A stretch of DNA of 64,000 nt from Devosia sp. 66-22 (GCA_001899065.1 MKUZ01000018.1:37142-101141); one strand, 5' to 3'; shown: positions 8,777 through 16,187, numbered from the stretch's first letter. Program-made: numbers and translations. The notes: generated by a model not told the origin, from the sequence alone.

Positions 8777-8953
8777 ATGGAAATGCTCGAAGAGGACGGG
8801 TGGTACCTCGTGACCATTCGAGGTAGTCATCGGCAGTTCAAGCACCCAAGTAAGGCGGGTCGCGTGACGGTCGCAGGCAAGCCCGGCGACGACCTGGCGC
8901 CCGGAACGCTGAACAGCATCCTCAAGCAGGCTGCACTGAAGGAGACCCGCTGA
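8777..8953 (+). CDS. hicA: HicA-family mRNA interferase toxin, N-terminus disrupted
   Basis: The 58 residues from ATG 8777 (MEMLEEDGWYLV...) contain the HicA core: strand GWYLVTIRGSH with the catalytic His of the G-S-H motif, FKHPSKAGRVTVAGKPGDDL and the C-terminal helix LNSILKQAAL. HicA toxins cleave mRNA and are held in check by HicB. The strong ribosome-binding site (GCAGGAG) lies before an ATG at 8751 that reads MPTRKVREVWK, the expected HicA N-terminus, but in another frame. Restoring one base near 8776-8783 would join the two. The gene is therefore either translated from the internal ATG without its first helix or is inactivated by a one-base deletion. Its stop overlaps the hicB start. 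Confidence 0.75.
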   Translation: MEMLEEDGWYLVTIRGSHRQFKHPSKAGRVTVAGKPGDDLAPGTLNSILKQAALKETR

Positions 8954-9159
8954 TGCGCTATGCCGTGGTCATCGAGAAGGCCAATCAGAATTTCTCGGCT
9001 TATGTGCCCGATCTCCCCGGCTGCATCGCAACCGGAGCGACTGTGCAGGAGGTCGAGGTGGAAATCGGCGAAGCCATTCGCCTCCATATTGAAGGAATGC
9101 TCGAGGACGGCCTCGCCGTCCCGGAACCCGCGGCAATCGCCGAGTACGTCGAGGCGTAA
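8953..9159 (+). CDS. hicB: HicB-family antitoxin
   Basis: A 68-residue partial-RNase-H-fold HicB domain: MRYAVVIEKANQNFSAYVPDLPGCIATG, then the helix VQEVEVEIGEAIRLHIEGML and LAVPEP. HicB binds and neutralises HicA and usually represses the operon. This short version lacks the C-terminal DNA-binding (Arc or HTH) domain seen in many HicBs. It starts on the last base of the hicA stop codon (TGATG) and ends 11 bases before the aldehyde dehydrogenase. The toxin-antitoxin pair therefore sits inside the sugar-acid operon and is probably transcribed with it. Confidence 0.88.
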   Translation: MRYAVVIEKANQNFSAYVPDLPGCIATGATVQEVEVEIGEAIRLHIEGMLEDGLAVPEPAAIAEYVEA

Positions 9160-9170
9160 GGAAGAAAAGA

Positions 9171-10610
9171 ATGGAAGACCTGCACAAGAATCTCATCGAC
9201 GGCGAGTGGGTCGGCGGCGAGGCCGTCCCCAATATCAATCCGTCGAACACCGACGAGGTCGTCGGCCACTACGCCCGCGCGACCGCCGACGATGTGCAGC
9301 GCGCCATCGTGGCGGCCAAGGCCGCGGCCCCCGCCTGGTCGCGATCGGGCCTGCTGGAACGTCACTCGGTCCTCAGCAAGACCGCGCATGAAATCCTGGC
9401 CCGCAGGGAAGAGCTCGGCGCGCTGCTCAGCCGCGAAGAGGGCAAGACGCTGCCCGAGGGCATCGGCGAAGCGACGCGCGCCGGACAGATCTTCGAGTTC
9501 TTCGCCGGAGAGGCGCTGCGCCTTTCGGGCGAGACGATCCCCTCGGTGCGTCCCGGCGTCGGCGTCGAGATCACCCGCGAGGCGGTGGGCGTCGTCGGCA
9601 TCATCACGCCGTGGAACTTCCCCATCGCCATCCCGGCCTGGAAGATCGCGCCGGCGCTCTGCTACGGCAACACCATCGTGTTCAAGCCGGCCGACCTCGT
9701 GCCGGGCTGCTCGTGGGCGATCGTCGATATCCTGCATCGCGCCGGCCTGCCCAAGGGCGTGATGAACCTCGTGATGGGGAAGGGTTCGGTGGTCGGCCAG
9801 GCCATCCTCGACAGCAAGGACGTCCACGCTGTCACCTTCACGGGCGGCGTCTCCACCGGCAAGCGTGTGGCCGAGGCCAGCGTCAAGGTGATGCGCAAGT
9901 TCCAGCTCGAAATGGGCGGCAAGAATCCCACCATCGTGCTCGACGATGCCGACCTCAAGGTTGCGGTCGAAACCGTCGCGCAGTCGGCGTTCTTCTCGAC
10001 CGGCCAGCGCTGCACCGCGTCGTCGCGCGTCATCGTCACCGCCGGCATCCACGACAAATTCGTCGAGGCGCTGAGCGAGCGGGTGCGCAACCTCAAGGTG
10101 GGCGATGCGCTCGAAAAGGGCGTCGAGATCGGGCCGGTGGTCGATCCGGGCCAGCTCAAGCAGGACACCGACTACATCGAGATCGGCAAAAAGGAAGGGG
10201 CAAAGCTCGTCGCCGGCGGCGATCTGCTCAAGCTCAAGACCCCCGGCTATTATCTGCAGCCGGCGCTCTTTACCGAAGCGACCAACCAGATGCGCATCAG
10301 CCGCGAGGAGATCTTTGGGCCGGTGGCGTCGGTCATCCGTGTCAAGGATTACGAGGAAGCGCTGGCGACCGCCAACGACACCGAGTTCGGACTCTCGGCG
10401 GGTATTGTCACGACCTCGCTCAAATATGCGACGCACTTCAAGCGCAACGCCGAGGCCGGCATGGTGATGGTCAATGTTCCGACAGCGGGCGTCGACTTCC
10501 ACGTCCCGTTCGGCGGCCGCAAGGGATCGTCCTATGGTCCCAAGGAGCAGGGCAGGTACGCCGTCGAGTTCTTCACCCAGGTCAAGACGGCCTATACGGC
10601 GGCGGGCTGA
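9171..10610 (+). CDS. Alpha-ketoglutaric semialdehyde dehydrogenase (ALDH superfamily)
   Basis: A 479-residue aldehyde dehydrogenase with the full catalytic set: PWNFP near residues 147-151, the FTGGVSTG cofactor loop at 223-230, general-base Glu247 in LEMGGKNP and nucleophile Cys281 in GQRCTAS. The opening LIDGEWV and the C-terminal end fit the alpha-ketoglutaric semialdehyde dehydrogenases, which make 2-oxoglutarate in the last step of the oxidative pentose (Weimberg) pathway. The position behind xylX agrees with this. A GGAAG ribosome-binding site lies just upstream. The upper-pathway genes (dehydrogenase, lactonase, xylonate dehydratase) are not in this window. A related semialdehyde substrate cannot be excluded. 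Confidence 0.85.
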   Translation: MEDLHKNLIDGEWVGGEAVPNINPSNTDEVVGHYARATADDVQRAIVAAKAAAPAWSRSGLLERHSVLSKTAHEILARREELGALLSREEGKTLPEGIGEATRAGQIFEFFAGEALRLSGETIPSVRPGVGVEITREAVGVVGIITPWNFPIAIPAWKIAPALCYGNTIVFKPADLVPGCSWAIVDILHRAGLPKGVMNLVMGKGSVVGQAILDSKDVHAVTFTGGVSTGKRVAEASVKVMRKFQLEMGGKNPTIVLDDADLKVAVETVAQSAFFSTGQRCTASSRVIVTAGIHDKFVEALSERVRNLKVGDALEKGVEIGPVVDPGQLKQDTDYIEIGKKEGAKLVAGGDLLKLKTPGYYLQPALFTEATNQMRISREEIFGPVASVIRVKDYEEALATANDTEFGLSAGIVTTSLKYATHFKRNAEAGMVMVNVPTAGVDFHVPFGGRKGSSYGPKEQGRYAVEFFTQVKTAYTAAG

Positions 10611-10618
10611 GGCCCGCC
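10601..10618 (+). terminator. Short hairpin at the end of the dehydrogenase gene
   Basis: GGCGGGC and GCCCGCC pair around a TGAG loop that includes the stop codon. It separates two convergent genes. There is no U-run, so it may act only as a 3' stabilising structure. Confidence 0.35.
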
Positions 10619-10636
10619 ACCGTGTGTGCCGTCAGC

Positions 10637-11104
10637 CTAGGCCGGCGGCTGGCACGAATAGAATTCGCAAGAGGGCGGCGGGCACTCTTCCAGCTCGCAG
10701 CTCGGCTCCTCCGGCTCCGAGTACGAACTGCTCGGGGGCGGCTCGGACGAGGAGGGCGGCGGTTCCGACGATGACGGCGGGGGCTCGGACGACGACGAGG
10801 GCGGCGGCTCGGACGACGAAGACGGGCCCGGAGGCGGCGGTTCCGACGACGAGCTGGGTTCCGAGGACGATGGTGCCCGCTTGTTGTTGATGGGCGCCTC
10901 CATCACCTCGCGCGGCCGCGACGGCGTGCAGTTCTCCACATAGCGTGGGGGATCGTTGACCATCCAGGTCAGGCACTCGATGACATGCTTGACGTCCTTT
11001 TCAATCCGCGCGTCGAAAGCGTAGACGGCGGTGGGGAGTGCTGCCAGGGACAGGACCGCAAGGCCGGCGGCACCGAACCATGAGGGCTTCTTGGGCGAAC
11101 GCAT
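10637..11104 (-). CDS. Secreted Ser/Glu/Pro-repeat protein with cysteine-rich tail
   Basis: A 155-residue exported protein of unknown function. Residues 1-29 are a signal peptide (ends VYA before FDARIEKD). A short folded-looking part (about 30-75, with Cys43 and Cys59) precedes a low-complexity stretch of SSSEPPP units (residues 79-130). The C-terminus has four regularly spaced cysteines (136, 141, 146, 151) in an acidic, proline-rich context that could form disulfides or bind metal. A TTGGAGGT ribosome-binding site supports ATG 11104. The repeat resembles linkers of cell-surface proteins; I know no named family. Confidence 0.7.
   Translation of the reverse strand: MRSPKKPSWFGAAGLAVLSLAALPTAVYAFDARIEKDVKHVIECLTWMVNDPPRYVENCTPSRPREVMEAPINNKRAPSSSEPSSSSEPPPPGPSSSSEPPPSSSSEPPPSSSEPPPSSSEPPPSSSYSEPEEPSCELEECPPPSCEFYSCQPPA
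10715..10870 (-). repeat. SSSEPPP-coding tandem repeat
   Basis: Imperfect units of about 21 bases encode Ser3-4-Glu-Pro3 blocks in the middle of the small secreted protein. Unit length varies by one serine codon, as expected from in-frame slippage. Confidence 0.75.
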
Positions 11105-11182
11105 CCTTAATACCTCCAAATGCTCAAGCCGCACTGACCACATCCGGCGGCGGCTCACAATGATATGGGAAATAAAGCGTTA

Positions 11183-11208
11183 ACGGGCGGGGATCGCTCC
11201 CCGCCCGT
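11183..11208 (-). terminator. Rho-independent terminator of the small exported-protein gene
   Basis: A perfect 11-base stem (ACGGGCGGGGA paired with TCCCCGCCCGT) and a four-base loop. On the minus strand it is followed by TTAACGCTTTATTT. It lies 69 bases beyond the stop at 11277 and upstream of the 10637-11104 gene on the same strand, separating the two transcripts. Confidence 0.7.
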
Positions 11209-11276
11209 CCGGGTGTCAAACGGAGGCCGGCGCCGGTCCGGGTCCCTGTTCGGCCGGTGCCGGCGCTCCGCTGATC

Positions 11277-11621
11277 TCAGTTGCCGGTATGGCCCTTGGT
11301 CTCGGTCTCGAACGCCGCACGCAGCGCGTCGGAGGCTTCGGTCTCGGTGACATCGCCGGTGCGGTCGAGGCTCACCGTGCCCAGGCTGTCGAGCGCCTGC
11401 GCCGGGTCCATCGCGAAGATGTCGCGGGTCGTGGCGGCGTCGACCTTGGGCGTGGGCATCGGGTTGAGCGAGCCGGGCAGGGAGAACGGGGCATCGCGGT
11501 TGGCCGGAATTTCGGCGGGGCCCTGATTGCCCGCCGTCACGGCCTGGGCGAGCACGGGGGTCGCGGCCAGCGCGGCGCCGATCATCAGGATGGTTGCGAG
11601 TTTAGCGGTACGGATCGTCAT
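11277..11621 (-). CDS. Small exported hypothetical protein
   Basis: A 114-residue protein with a clear signal peptide (MTIRTAKLATILMIGAALAA, cleavage after VLA). The mature part is short, acidic and without obvious domain; it ends in a predicted helix ETEASDALRAAFETETKGH. No cysteines remain in the mature protein. The ATG at 11621 has GGAG at a suitable distance. A strong hairpin downstream marks it as a single-gene transcript. I do not recognise the family. Confidence 0.65.
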   Translation of the reverse strand: MTIRTAKLATILMIGAALAATPVLAQAVTAGNQGPAEIPANRDAPFSLPGSLNPMPTPKVDAATTRDIFAMDPAQALDSLGTVSLDRTGDVTETEASDALRAAFETETKGHTGN

Positions 11622-11750
11622 TCTAGGGCTCCATGTCGGGGGCCATCCCCCTGTCTTGAATGCCCATGAGACGGCAGGTCCACCGGAGTCCTTGGCCCGC
11701 TCCCGCAAGAATGTTTGCGGCAGCAATGACTTACCTGTGGCGGGAATGTG

Positions 11751-12806
11751 TCAGGTGGTCGTGCCGACCATCAGTTCGGTCGGCAGTACGATCGAGGCGT
11801 TGTCGAACGATCCGCCCTCGATACGCCGTACCATGTGATAGGCGCCGAGCTGGCCGAGCTCGAACGCCGGCGACCGCACCGTGGTCAGCCGCGTGCCGAA
11901 ATAGTCGAGAAAGTCGAAGCCGTTGAAGCCGGCGAGGCGGACGTCGCCGGGAATGGAGAGGCCGCGATTGCTCAGCAGCCGGTAGGCGGCGATCGCCATC
12001 TGGTCGTTGCCGGCGAGCACGGCGTCGAGCTTCCCGTCGGAACTCAGATAGCCCTCCAGCGCCGCCTGGGTCGCCACCTGGGATTCGTCCGTTGAAGTCA
12101 CGACGCTCAGGCGGGCCCGCGCCCCCGAGTGGGTGAGGTAGTGCTGGGCGCCTGCGACGCGGGCCCGCATCGCCGGCCAGTCGAGCTGCGGAACGACGGC
12201 GACGATGCTGCGTGCGCCGCGCTGCACGAGGTGCTCGCAGATCGCTCGGCCGCCCTCGAAATCGTCCTGGCGGATCGAGCAGATATCGCTGGCCTGATCC
12301 TGCAGCGCCTGCTGGAAGAGGATGATCGGCTGGTTGAGGGCGAGGATCGTCGAGCGTAGCGCGCTGTCGGCTGCGAAGTCGCCGGACATCAGGATGCCAA
12401 GGCCATCGGTCTGCAGATGCCGCACCAGGGTCGACGCGCTGATCTCGTCGGGCTGGAGGCCCTGCAGCACCAGCGAGTAGCCGCGCTGGTTCAGCCCGGT
12501 GCAAAGACCATCGAGAAGATTGGTGATGTAGGGATCGGCCAGGAACCGCCGGCCGGTCTGGACGACGAGCATGCCCACCGACATGCGCCGGTCGGTGCGG
12601 AGAGAACGCGCGCCCACATGTGCGCGATAGTTGAGCTGCTCGACCGCATGCAGCACCTTGAGCCGCGTGTCGTCGTTGTATCCCTTGAGTGTGCCATTGA
12701 CGACGTTGGACGCCGTCATCGGCGAGACGCCGGCCAGACGGGCGACATCCTTGAGCGTTGCCCTGCGGCCGCCGGCCTCGGATTGCTGTGCGCTGCGACG
12801 GATCAT
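11751..12806 (-). CDS. LacI-family transcriptional regulator
   Basis: A 351-residue LacI-type repressor. The N-terminal DNA-binding part (residues 17-38, TLKDVARLAGVSPMTASNVVNG) has the usual helix-turn-helix and is followed by the hinge NYRAHVGARSLRT. The rest is a periplasmic-binding-protein-like sensor domain (SVGMLVVQTGRRFLADPY, GILMSGDF, DDFEGGRAICEHL, DAVLAGNDQMAIAAYRLL, LAGFNGFDF). It diverges from the aminotransferase/ABC operon starting at 13105, which is its likely target, and a motif copy just upstream of its own ribosome-binding site suggests autoregulation. The ligand is probably the imported substrate or a breakdown product. ATG 12806 follows GGGGA. Confidence 0.92.
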   Translation of the reverse strand: MIRRSAQQSEAGGRRATLKDVARLAGVSPMTASNVVNGTLKGYNDDTRLKVLHAVEQLNYRAHVGARSLRTDRRMSVGMLVVQTGRRFLADPYITNLLDGLCTGLNQRGYSLVLQGLQPDEISASTLVRHLQTDGLGILMSGDFAADSALRSTILALNQPIILFQQALQDQASDICSIRQDDFEGGRAICEHLVQRGARSIVAVVPQLDWPAMRARVAGAQHYLTHSGARARLSVVTSTDESQVATQAALEGYLSSDGKLDAVLAGNDQMAIAAYRLLSNRGLSIPGDVRLAGFNGFDFLDYFGTRLTTVRSPAFELGQLGAYHMVRRIEGGSFDNASIVLPTELMVGTTT

Positions 12807-12817
12807 TTCGTCCCCAA

Positions 12818-12832
12818 TGATGTTGCGTTAAA
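12818..12832 (-). promoter_or_regulatory. Candidate LacI operator, copy 1
   Basis: TTTAACGCAACATCA on the minus strand, directly upstream of the ribosome-binding site of the LacI gene. It matches the two copies at 12917 and 13069 at 12 of 15 shared positions (TTAACG..ACATC). The location suits autorepression. Confidence 0.5.
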
Positions 12833-12916
12833 GCAAAGCGCTATCGGTCGCAAGGGAAATGCCAGTGTTTCAGCGGGTTTCCGCGATTCTCTGTGGGCCT
12901 GCACTTTTCATGTTGA

Positions 12917-12931
12917 CTTAACGTTACATCT
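12917..12931 (+). promoter_or_regulatory. Candidate LacI operator, copy 2, overlapping a promoter
   Basis: CTTAACGTTACATCT on the plus strand, with a palindromic TAACGTTA core as expected for a LacI dimer. It abuts a TTGACT hexamer at 12913-12918 that could be a -35 element of the catabolic operon, so binding would block RNA polymerase. Confidence 0.55.
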
Positions 12932-13068
12932 CAGAGAACAGTTAGTGCCGGAATGAGGGGGCGATCGCGGCAGGGGAGACAGCCGCATCCCAGGGCCAGA
13001 GTGAAGCTGCAGCGGGTCGCGCCGAAATGCGGCGTGGCGCGGACGCGAGTCTGACGTGCCTAATGAGA

Positions 13069-13083
13069 TTTAACGTAACATCT
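13069..13083 (+). promoter_or_regulatory. Candidate LacI operator, copy 3
   Basis: TTTAACGTAACATCT on the plus strand, 21 bases before the aminotransferase ATG at 13105 and 152 bases from copy 2. Two operators at this distance could support DNA looping. Its position argues against translation starts upstream of 13105. Confidence 0.55.
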
Positions 13084-13104
13084 ATCAGTGAGCCTGAAAG
13101 AGCA

Positions 13105-14424
13105 ATGACGGAAACGGTGGGGCAGGCGGTCGAGCGGCGGCGCCAGTACATTGGCGGCGGCACGATGTCGATCAATCGGGCGATCAATCCATCCCGTCTC
13201 TTCGTTCGCGCCCAGGGCGCCTACCTCTGGGACGACGCCGGGCGGCGCTACATCGACTATCACGCCGGTTTCGCGCCCTATCTGTTCGGTCACGCCGATC
13301 GCGAGGTCGACGAGGCGGTGATTGCGGCCATCAGGAGCGGCGCGTCGCTGATCGGCGCCGGCACGATGCCGTGGGAAGCCGAAATCGCCCAGATGCTCGT
13401 CGAGGCCGTGCCGGCGCTCGAACAGATCCAGTTGACCAGCACCGGCTCGGAAGCCGTGTCCTACGCGCTGCGCCTTGCCCGCGCCCATACCGGCCGCGAT
13501 ACGGTCGTGGTGATGCAGGGCGGCTACAATGGATGGGCCGACTACGTCTCCTACAACCTCATGGATCCCAGGGCGCTCGTCGAGGACCACGAGGAGGGCG
13601 AGGAATATCCGCTTCGTGTGACCACCGCGGGCATCCCCGAAGCCGTCGGCTCCACGGTCCGCGTTGTCGAGTACAACGACCTCGCGGCAGCCGAGAAGGT
13701 GCTCGCGACACGCCAGATCGCCGCCCTCATCCTCGAGCCGGTGCTGCAGAATGTCGGCATCGTCAAGCCGCTGCCCGGCTATCTCGAGGGGCTGCGCGCG
13801 CTGTGCGATCGCTACGGCACCGTGCTGATCTTCGACGAGGTCAAGACCGGCTTCCGCCACGCGCTCGGCGGCTACCAGCAGATCGCCGGGGTGCTGCCCG
13901 ACCTGTGCACCTTCGGCAAGGCGGTGGCGAACGGGTACCCGATGGGTGTCGTGGGCGGTCGCAAGGAGATCATGGCGCTGTGCAGCGACCCCGATCCGAA
14001 GCGGCGTGTCGTGATCGCCGGCACCTATAACGGCCACCCCGTCAATGTCGCCGCTGCCCGCGCCAGCATCGGCCGGCTCAAGTCGCGCGAGGCCGAGGTC
14101 TATGGCGAGCTCGAACGGCTCGGCGCGCGGCTCGAGGCCGGGCTCAACGGCGTGTTCGCGAGCCGCAACTACGCCACCACGCTGGTGCGCCAGGGCTCGG
14201 CGTTCGCCACCTACTTCATGGACCATGCGCCGGTGAACTGGCGCGACATCGCGCTCAACAACGACAATGAGCGGGACGTGGCCTATCGCCGCGCCATGAT
14301 CGAAGCGGGCATCTTCCACTTCCCGGTCGCCACCAAGCAGTCCAGCATCTCGCTCGCCCACACCGACGATGACATCGATCGGACGATCGAGATCACGGCC
14401 GACGTCGTGCGTGCGCTGGGCTGA
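13105..14424 (+). CDS. Class III PLP-dependent aminotransferase (glutamate-1-semialdehyde-aminomutase-like)
   Basis: A 439-residue fold-type I enzyme. Landmarks are YIDYHAGFAPYLFGHADREV, the TSTGSEAVSYALRLARAHTGR cofactor phosphate region, LILEPVLQN, FDEVKTGFR with the PLP-ring aspartate, and TFGKAVANGYPMGVVGG with the Schiff-base lysine. The pattern is closest to HemL-like aminotransferases, but it is very unlikely to be the heme-pathway enzyme because it opens a LacI-controlled transport operon. It probably transfers or removes an amino group from the imported compound. The ATG at 13105 is placed after operator copy 3; the ribosome-binding site is weak. Confidence 0.85.
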   Translation: MTETVGQAVERRRQYIGGGTMSINRAINPSRLFVRAQGAYLWDDAGRRYIDYHAGFAPYLFGHADREVDEAVIAAIRSGASLIGAGTMPWEAEIAQMLVEAVPALEQIQLTSTGSEAVSYALRLARAHTGRDTVVVMQGGYNGWADYVSYNLMDPRALVEDHEEGEEYPLRVTTAGIPEAVGSTVRVVEYNDLAAAEKVLATRQIAALILEPVLQNVGIVKPLPGYLEGLRALCDRYGTVLIFDEVKTGFRHALGGYQQIAGVLPDLCTFGKAVANGYPMGVVGGRKEIMALCSDPDPKRRVVIAGTYNGHPVNVAAARASIGRLKSREAEVYGELERLGARLEAGLNGVFASRNYATTLVRQGSAFATYFMDHAPVNWRDIALNNDNERDVAYRRAMIEAGIFHFPVATKQSSISLAHTDDDIDRTIEITADVVRALG

Positions 14425-14455
14425 CCCCGAACCCTTGCAACAACGGACAGCGAGA

Positions 14456-15376
14456 ATGATCGTCGACTGCCATGTCAACATCTGGGACCCCGAGCATGTG
14501 CGGCCCCGCTACGTCAGCGGCACGTCGATGGCGCGTCACGGCACGATCGGCACGGTGGCCGATGCCGATACCGTCTATGAAGCGATGGCCGGCGTCGACA
14601 AGGCGATCATCTTCTCGCTCCGCTACCACGACAGCGCCGGCATCGACGGCAATGACGAGGTCACCGCGCAGGCCGTCGCGAAATATCCCGACAAGTTCAT
14701 CGGCTTTGCCGCCGTCGATCCGCGGCGGCCCGACGCGATGGACCTGCTCACCCACGCGGTCGAGGACCTCAAGCTCAAGGGCGTCAAGTTCGGCTCGATC
14801 TACAACGGGGTTTCGGTTCTCGATCCGCGCATGACGCCGGTCTACGAGTACTGCGTGCGGCACAACCTGCCGCTTACCCTCCACATGGGCACGACCTTCG
14901 CGGAAGGCACGTCCAATCGGCTGGGACGGCCGGACGACGTCGAGGACATCGCCCAGCGCTACCCGGACCTCAAGCTGATCATGGCCCATCTCGCCCATCC
15001 GTGGATGGAGGACTGCATCACCATCTGCCGGCGCAATCCCAACGTCTTCACCGAGATATCGGCGATCTTCTACCGGCCCTGGCAGTTCTGGAACGGACTG
15101 ATCGCGGCGCAGGAGTACCGCATCACCGAGCGCAGCAAGATCTTCTGGGGCACCGACTTCCCGTTCGCCACGGTCGAGGAATCGATCGAGGCCCTGCGCA
15201 CCGTGAATCGCTTCGTCGAGGGCACCGCGATGCCGCGCGTCAGCCAGGAGACGATCGACAACATCTCTACTCCAATCCGCTCGAACACTGGTGGCATGGA
15301 GGCTATCCCGGCTGACCCGTCCGGGTCGGCCGTCTACTCGAACGACACATCAATCTGGAGGGAACAGAATGCGTAG
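14456..15376 (+). CDS. Amidohydrolase family 2 (TIM-barrel hydrolase/decarboxylase), C-terminus frameshifted
   Basis: The reading frame gives 306 residues. The metal-site start MIVDCHVNIWDP has a His two residues after Cys (usual form DxHxH), followed by GFAAVDPRRPD, LTLHMGTTF, LIMAHLAHPWMED and WGTDFPFATVEE with the barrel-end Asp. Such enzymes hydrolyse or decarboxylate cyclic and aromatic acids. The natural end is in another frame: from 15265 it reads LYSNPLEHWWHGGYPG and stops at 15315, a typical family C-terminus. One C is missing after ATC at 15263-15265. As read, the protein instead has a foreign tail running to 15376 across the start of the next gene. The barrel is intact, so function may survive, or the indel is an assembly error. 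Confidence 0.75.
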   Translation: MIVDCHVNIWDPEHVRPRYVSGTSMARHGTIGTVADADTVYEAMAGVDKAIIFSLRYHDSAGIDGNDEVTAQAVAKYPDKFIGFAAVDPRRPDAMDLLTHAVEDLKLKGVKFGSIYNGVSVLDPRMTPVYEYCVRHNLPLTLHMGTTFAEGTSNRLGRPDDVEDIAQRYPDLKLIMAHLAHPWMEDCITICRRNPNVFTEISAIFYRPWQFWNGLIAAQEYRITERSKIFWGTDFPFATVEESIEALRTVNRFVEGTAMPRVSQETIDNISTPIRSNTGGMEAIPADPSGSAVYSNDTSIWREQNA

Positions 15377-16151
15377 ACTACTCTCGGCCCTGCTCGTGCC
15401 TCTGGCACTTGCCGCCGCCACCACCGCCGTACACGCTCAGGCGCTCGACCGAATTCTCAGCGCCAAGAAAATCGTCATCGCCGTGCAGAACGACGTCACG
15501 CCGTACTCGCTGCTCGACGCCAACAACCAGCTCGATGGTCTCGACATCGAAGTGGGCCGGCAGATCGCCAAGGACCTCGGGGTCGATGTGGAGTTCGTCG
15601 TCGTCACCGGTGCCAACCGCATCCCGGCCCTCGTGACCAATCAGGCCGACCTCACCATTGCCACGCTGACCCTCACTCCGCAGCGTGCGGCCGTCGTCAG
15701 CCTGTCGACACCCTACACCGCCGTTCCGCATGTCGTCGTCGGTCCCAAGGACAAGACGATCACGAGCTGGGACGACATGAAGGACATCAAGATCGGCGTG
15801 CCGCGCGGCAGCTTCCAGGACCAGTACATCTCGCTCTATGTCGGGGGCGACAACATTCAGCGCTTCGAGGACGATGCGACGACCTTCCAGGCACTGGCCT
15901 CCGGCCAGGTCGAGGCGACCGCCTTCGGCATCACGGTTGCCAATTCGGTGCTCGAGAAGAACCCCGAACTCAATCTCGAGGTCAAGTTCCAGGCGGCGAT
16001 GACCTATCCGACGATCGGCACGCGTCATGCCGATATGGATCTGCGCCACTGGGTCGATACCTGGATCTTCTACCACAAGGGCGATGGCTTCCTGCAGTCG
16101 CTGCACAAGAAGTGGCTGAAGATCGACATGCCCGATCTGCCTGCCTACTGA
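15369..16151 (+). CDS. Periplasmic substrate-binding protein of a polar-amino-acid ABC transporter
   Basis: A 260-residue family-3 solute-binding protein. A signal peptide (MRRLLSALLVPLALAAATTA, cleavage after VHA) precedes the bilobed domain: KIVIAVQNDVTPYSLLD, GLDIEVGRQIAKDLGV, VEFVVVTGANRIPALVTNQADLTIATLT and KIGVPRGSFQDQY. The classical ligand-binding arginine is seen in TANRIP- and TPQRAA-like positions. The family binds amino acids, opines and related zwitterions. GGAGG lies upstream of the ATG. A 13-bp hairpin follows the gene and separates it from the permeases, a common way to keep binding protein in excess. Confidence 0.9.
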   Translation: MRRLLSALLVPLALAAATTAVHAQALDRILSAKKIVIAVQNDVTPYSLLDANNQLDGLDIEVGRQIAKDLGVDVEFVVVTGANRIPALVTNQADLTIATLTLTPQRAAVVSLSTPYTAVPHVVVGPKDKTITSWDDMKDIKIGVPRGSFQDQYISLYVGGDNIQRFEDDATTFQALASGQVEATAFGITVANSVLEKNPELNLEVKFQAAMTYPTIGTRHADMDLRHWVDTWIFYHKGDGFLQSLHKKWLKIDMPDLPAY

Positions 16152-16156
16152 TCCAC

Positions 16157-16187
16157 ACATGCCCCGGCGCCAGCCGCCGGGGCATGT
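16157..16187 (+). promoter_or_regulatory. Intercistronic 13-bp stem-loop between binding protein and permease
   Basis: ACATGCCCCGGCG pairs perfectly with CGCCGGGGCATGT around a five-base loop. It has no U-run, so it likely acts as a 3' stabiliser and partial attenuator that raises binding-protein mRNA over permease mRNA. It also buries an ATG at 16159 that would otherwise be a possible permease start. Confidence 0.6.

Noticed and set aside
10715..10870. Second repeat tract considered as CRISPR or VNTR in non-coding DNA
   Set aside because: The repeats encode SSSEPPP units in a protein with signal peptide and good ribosome-binding site.
13027..13104. Upstream start codons for the aminotransferase
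   Set aside because: They would place the LacI operator copy at 13069-13083 inside the coding region and add residues unlike the family.
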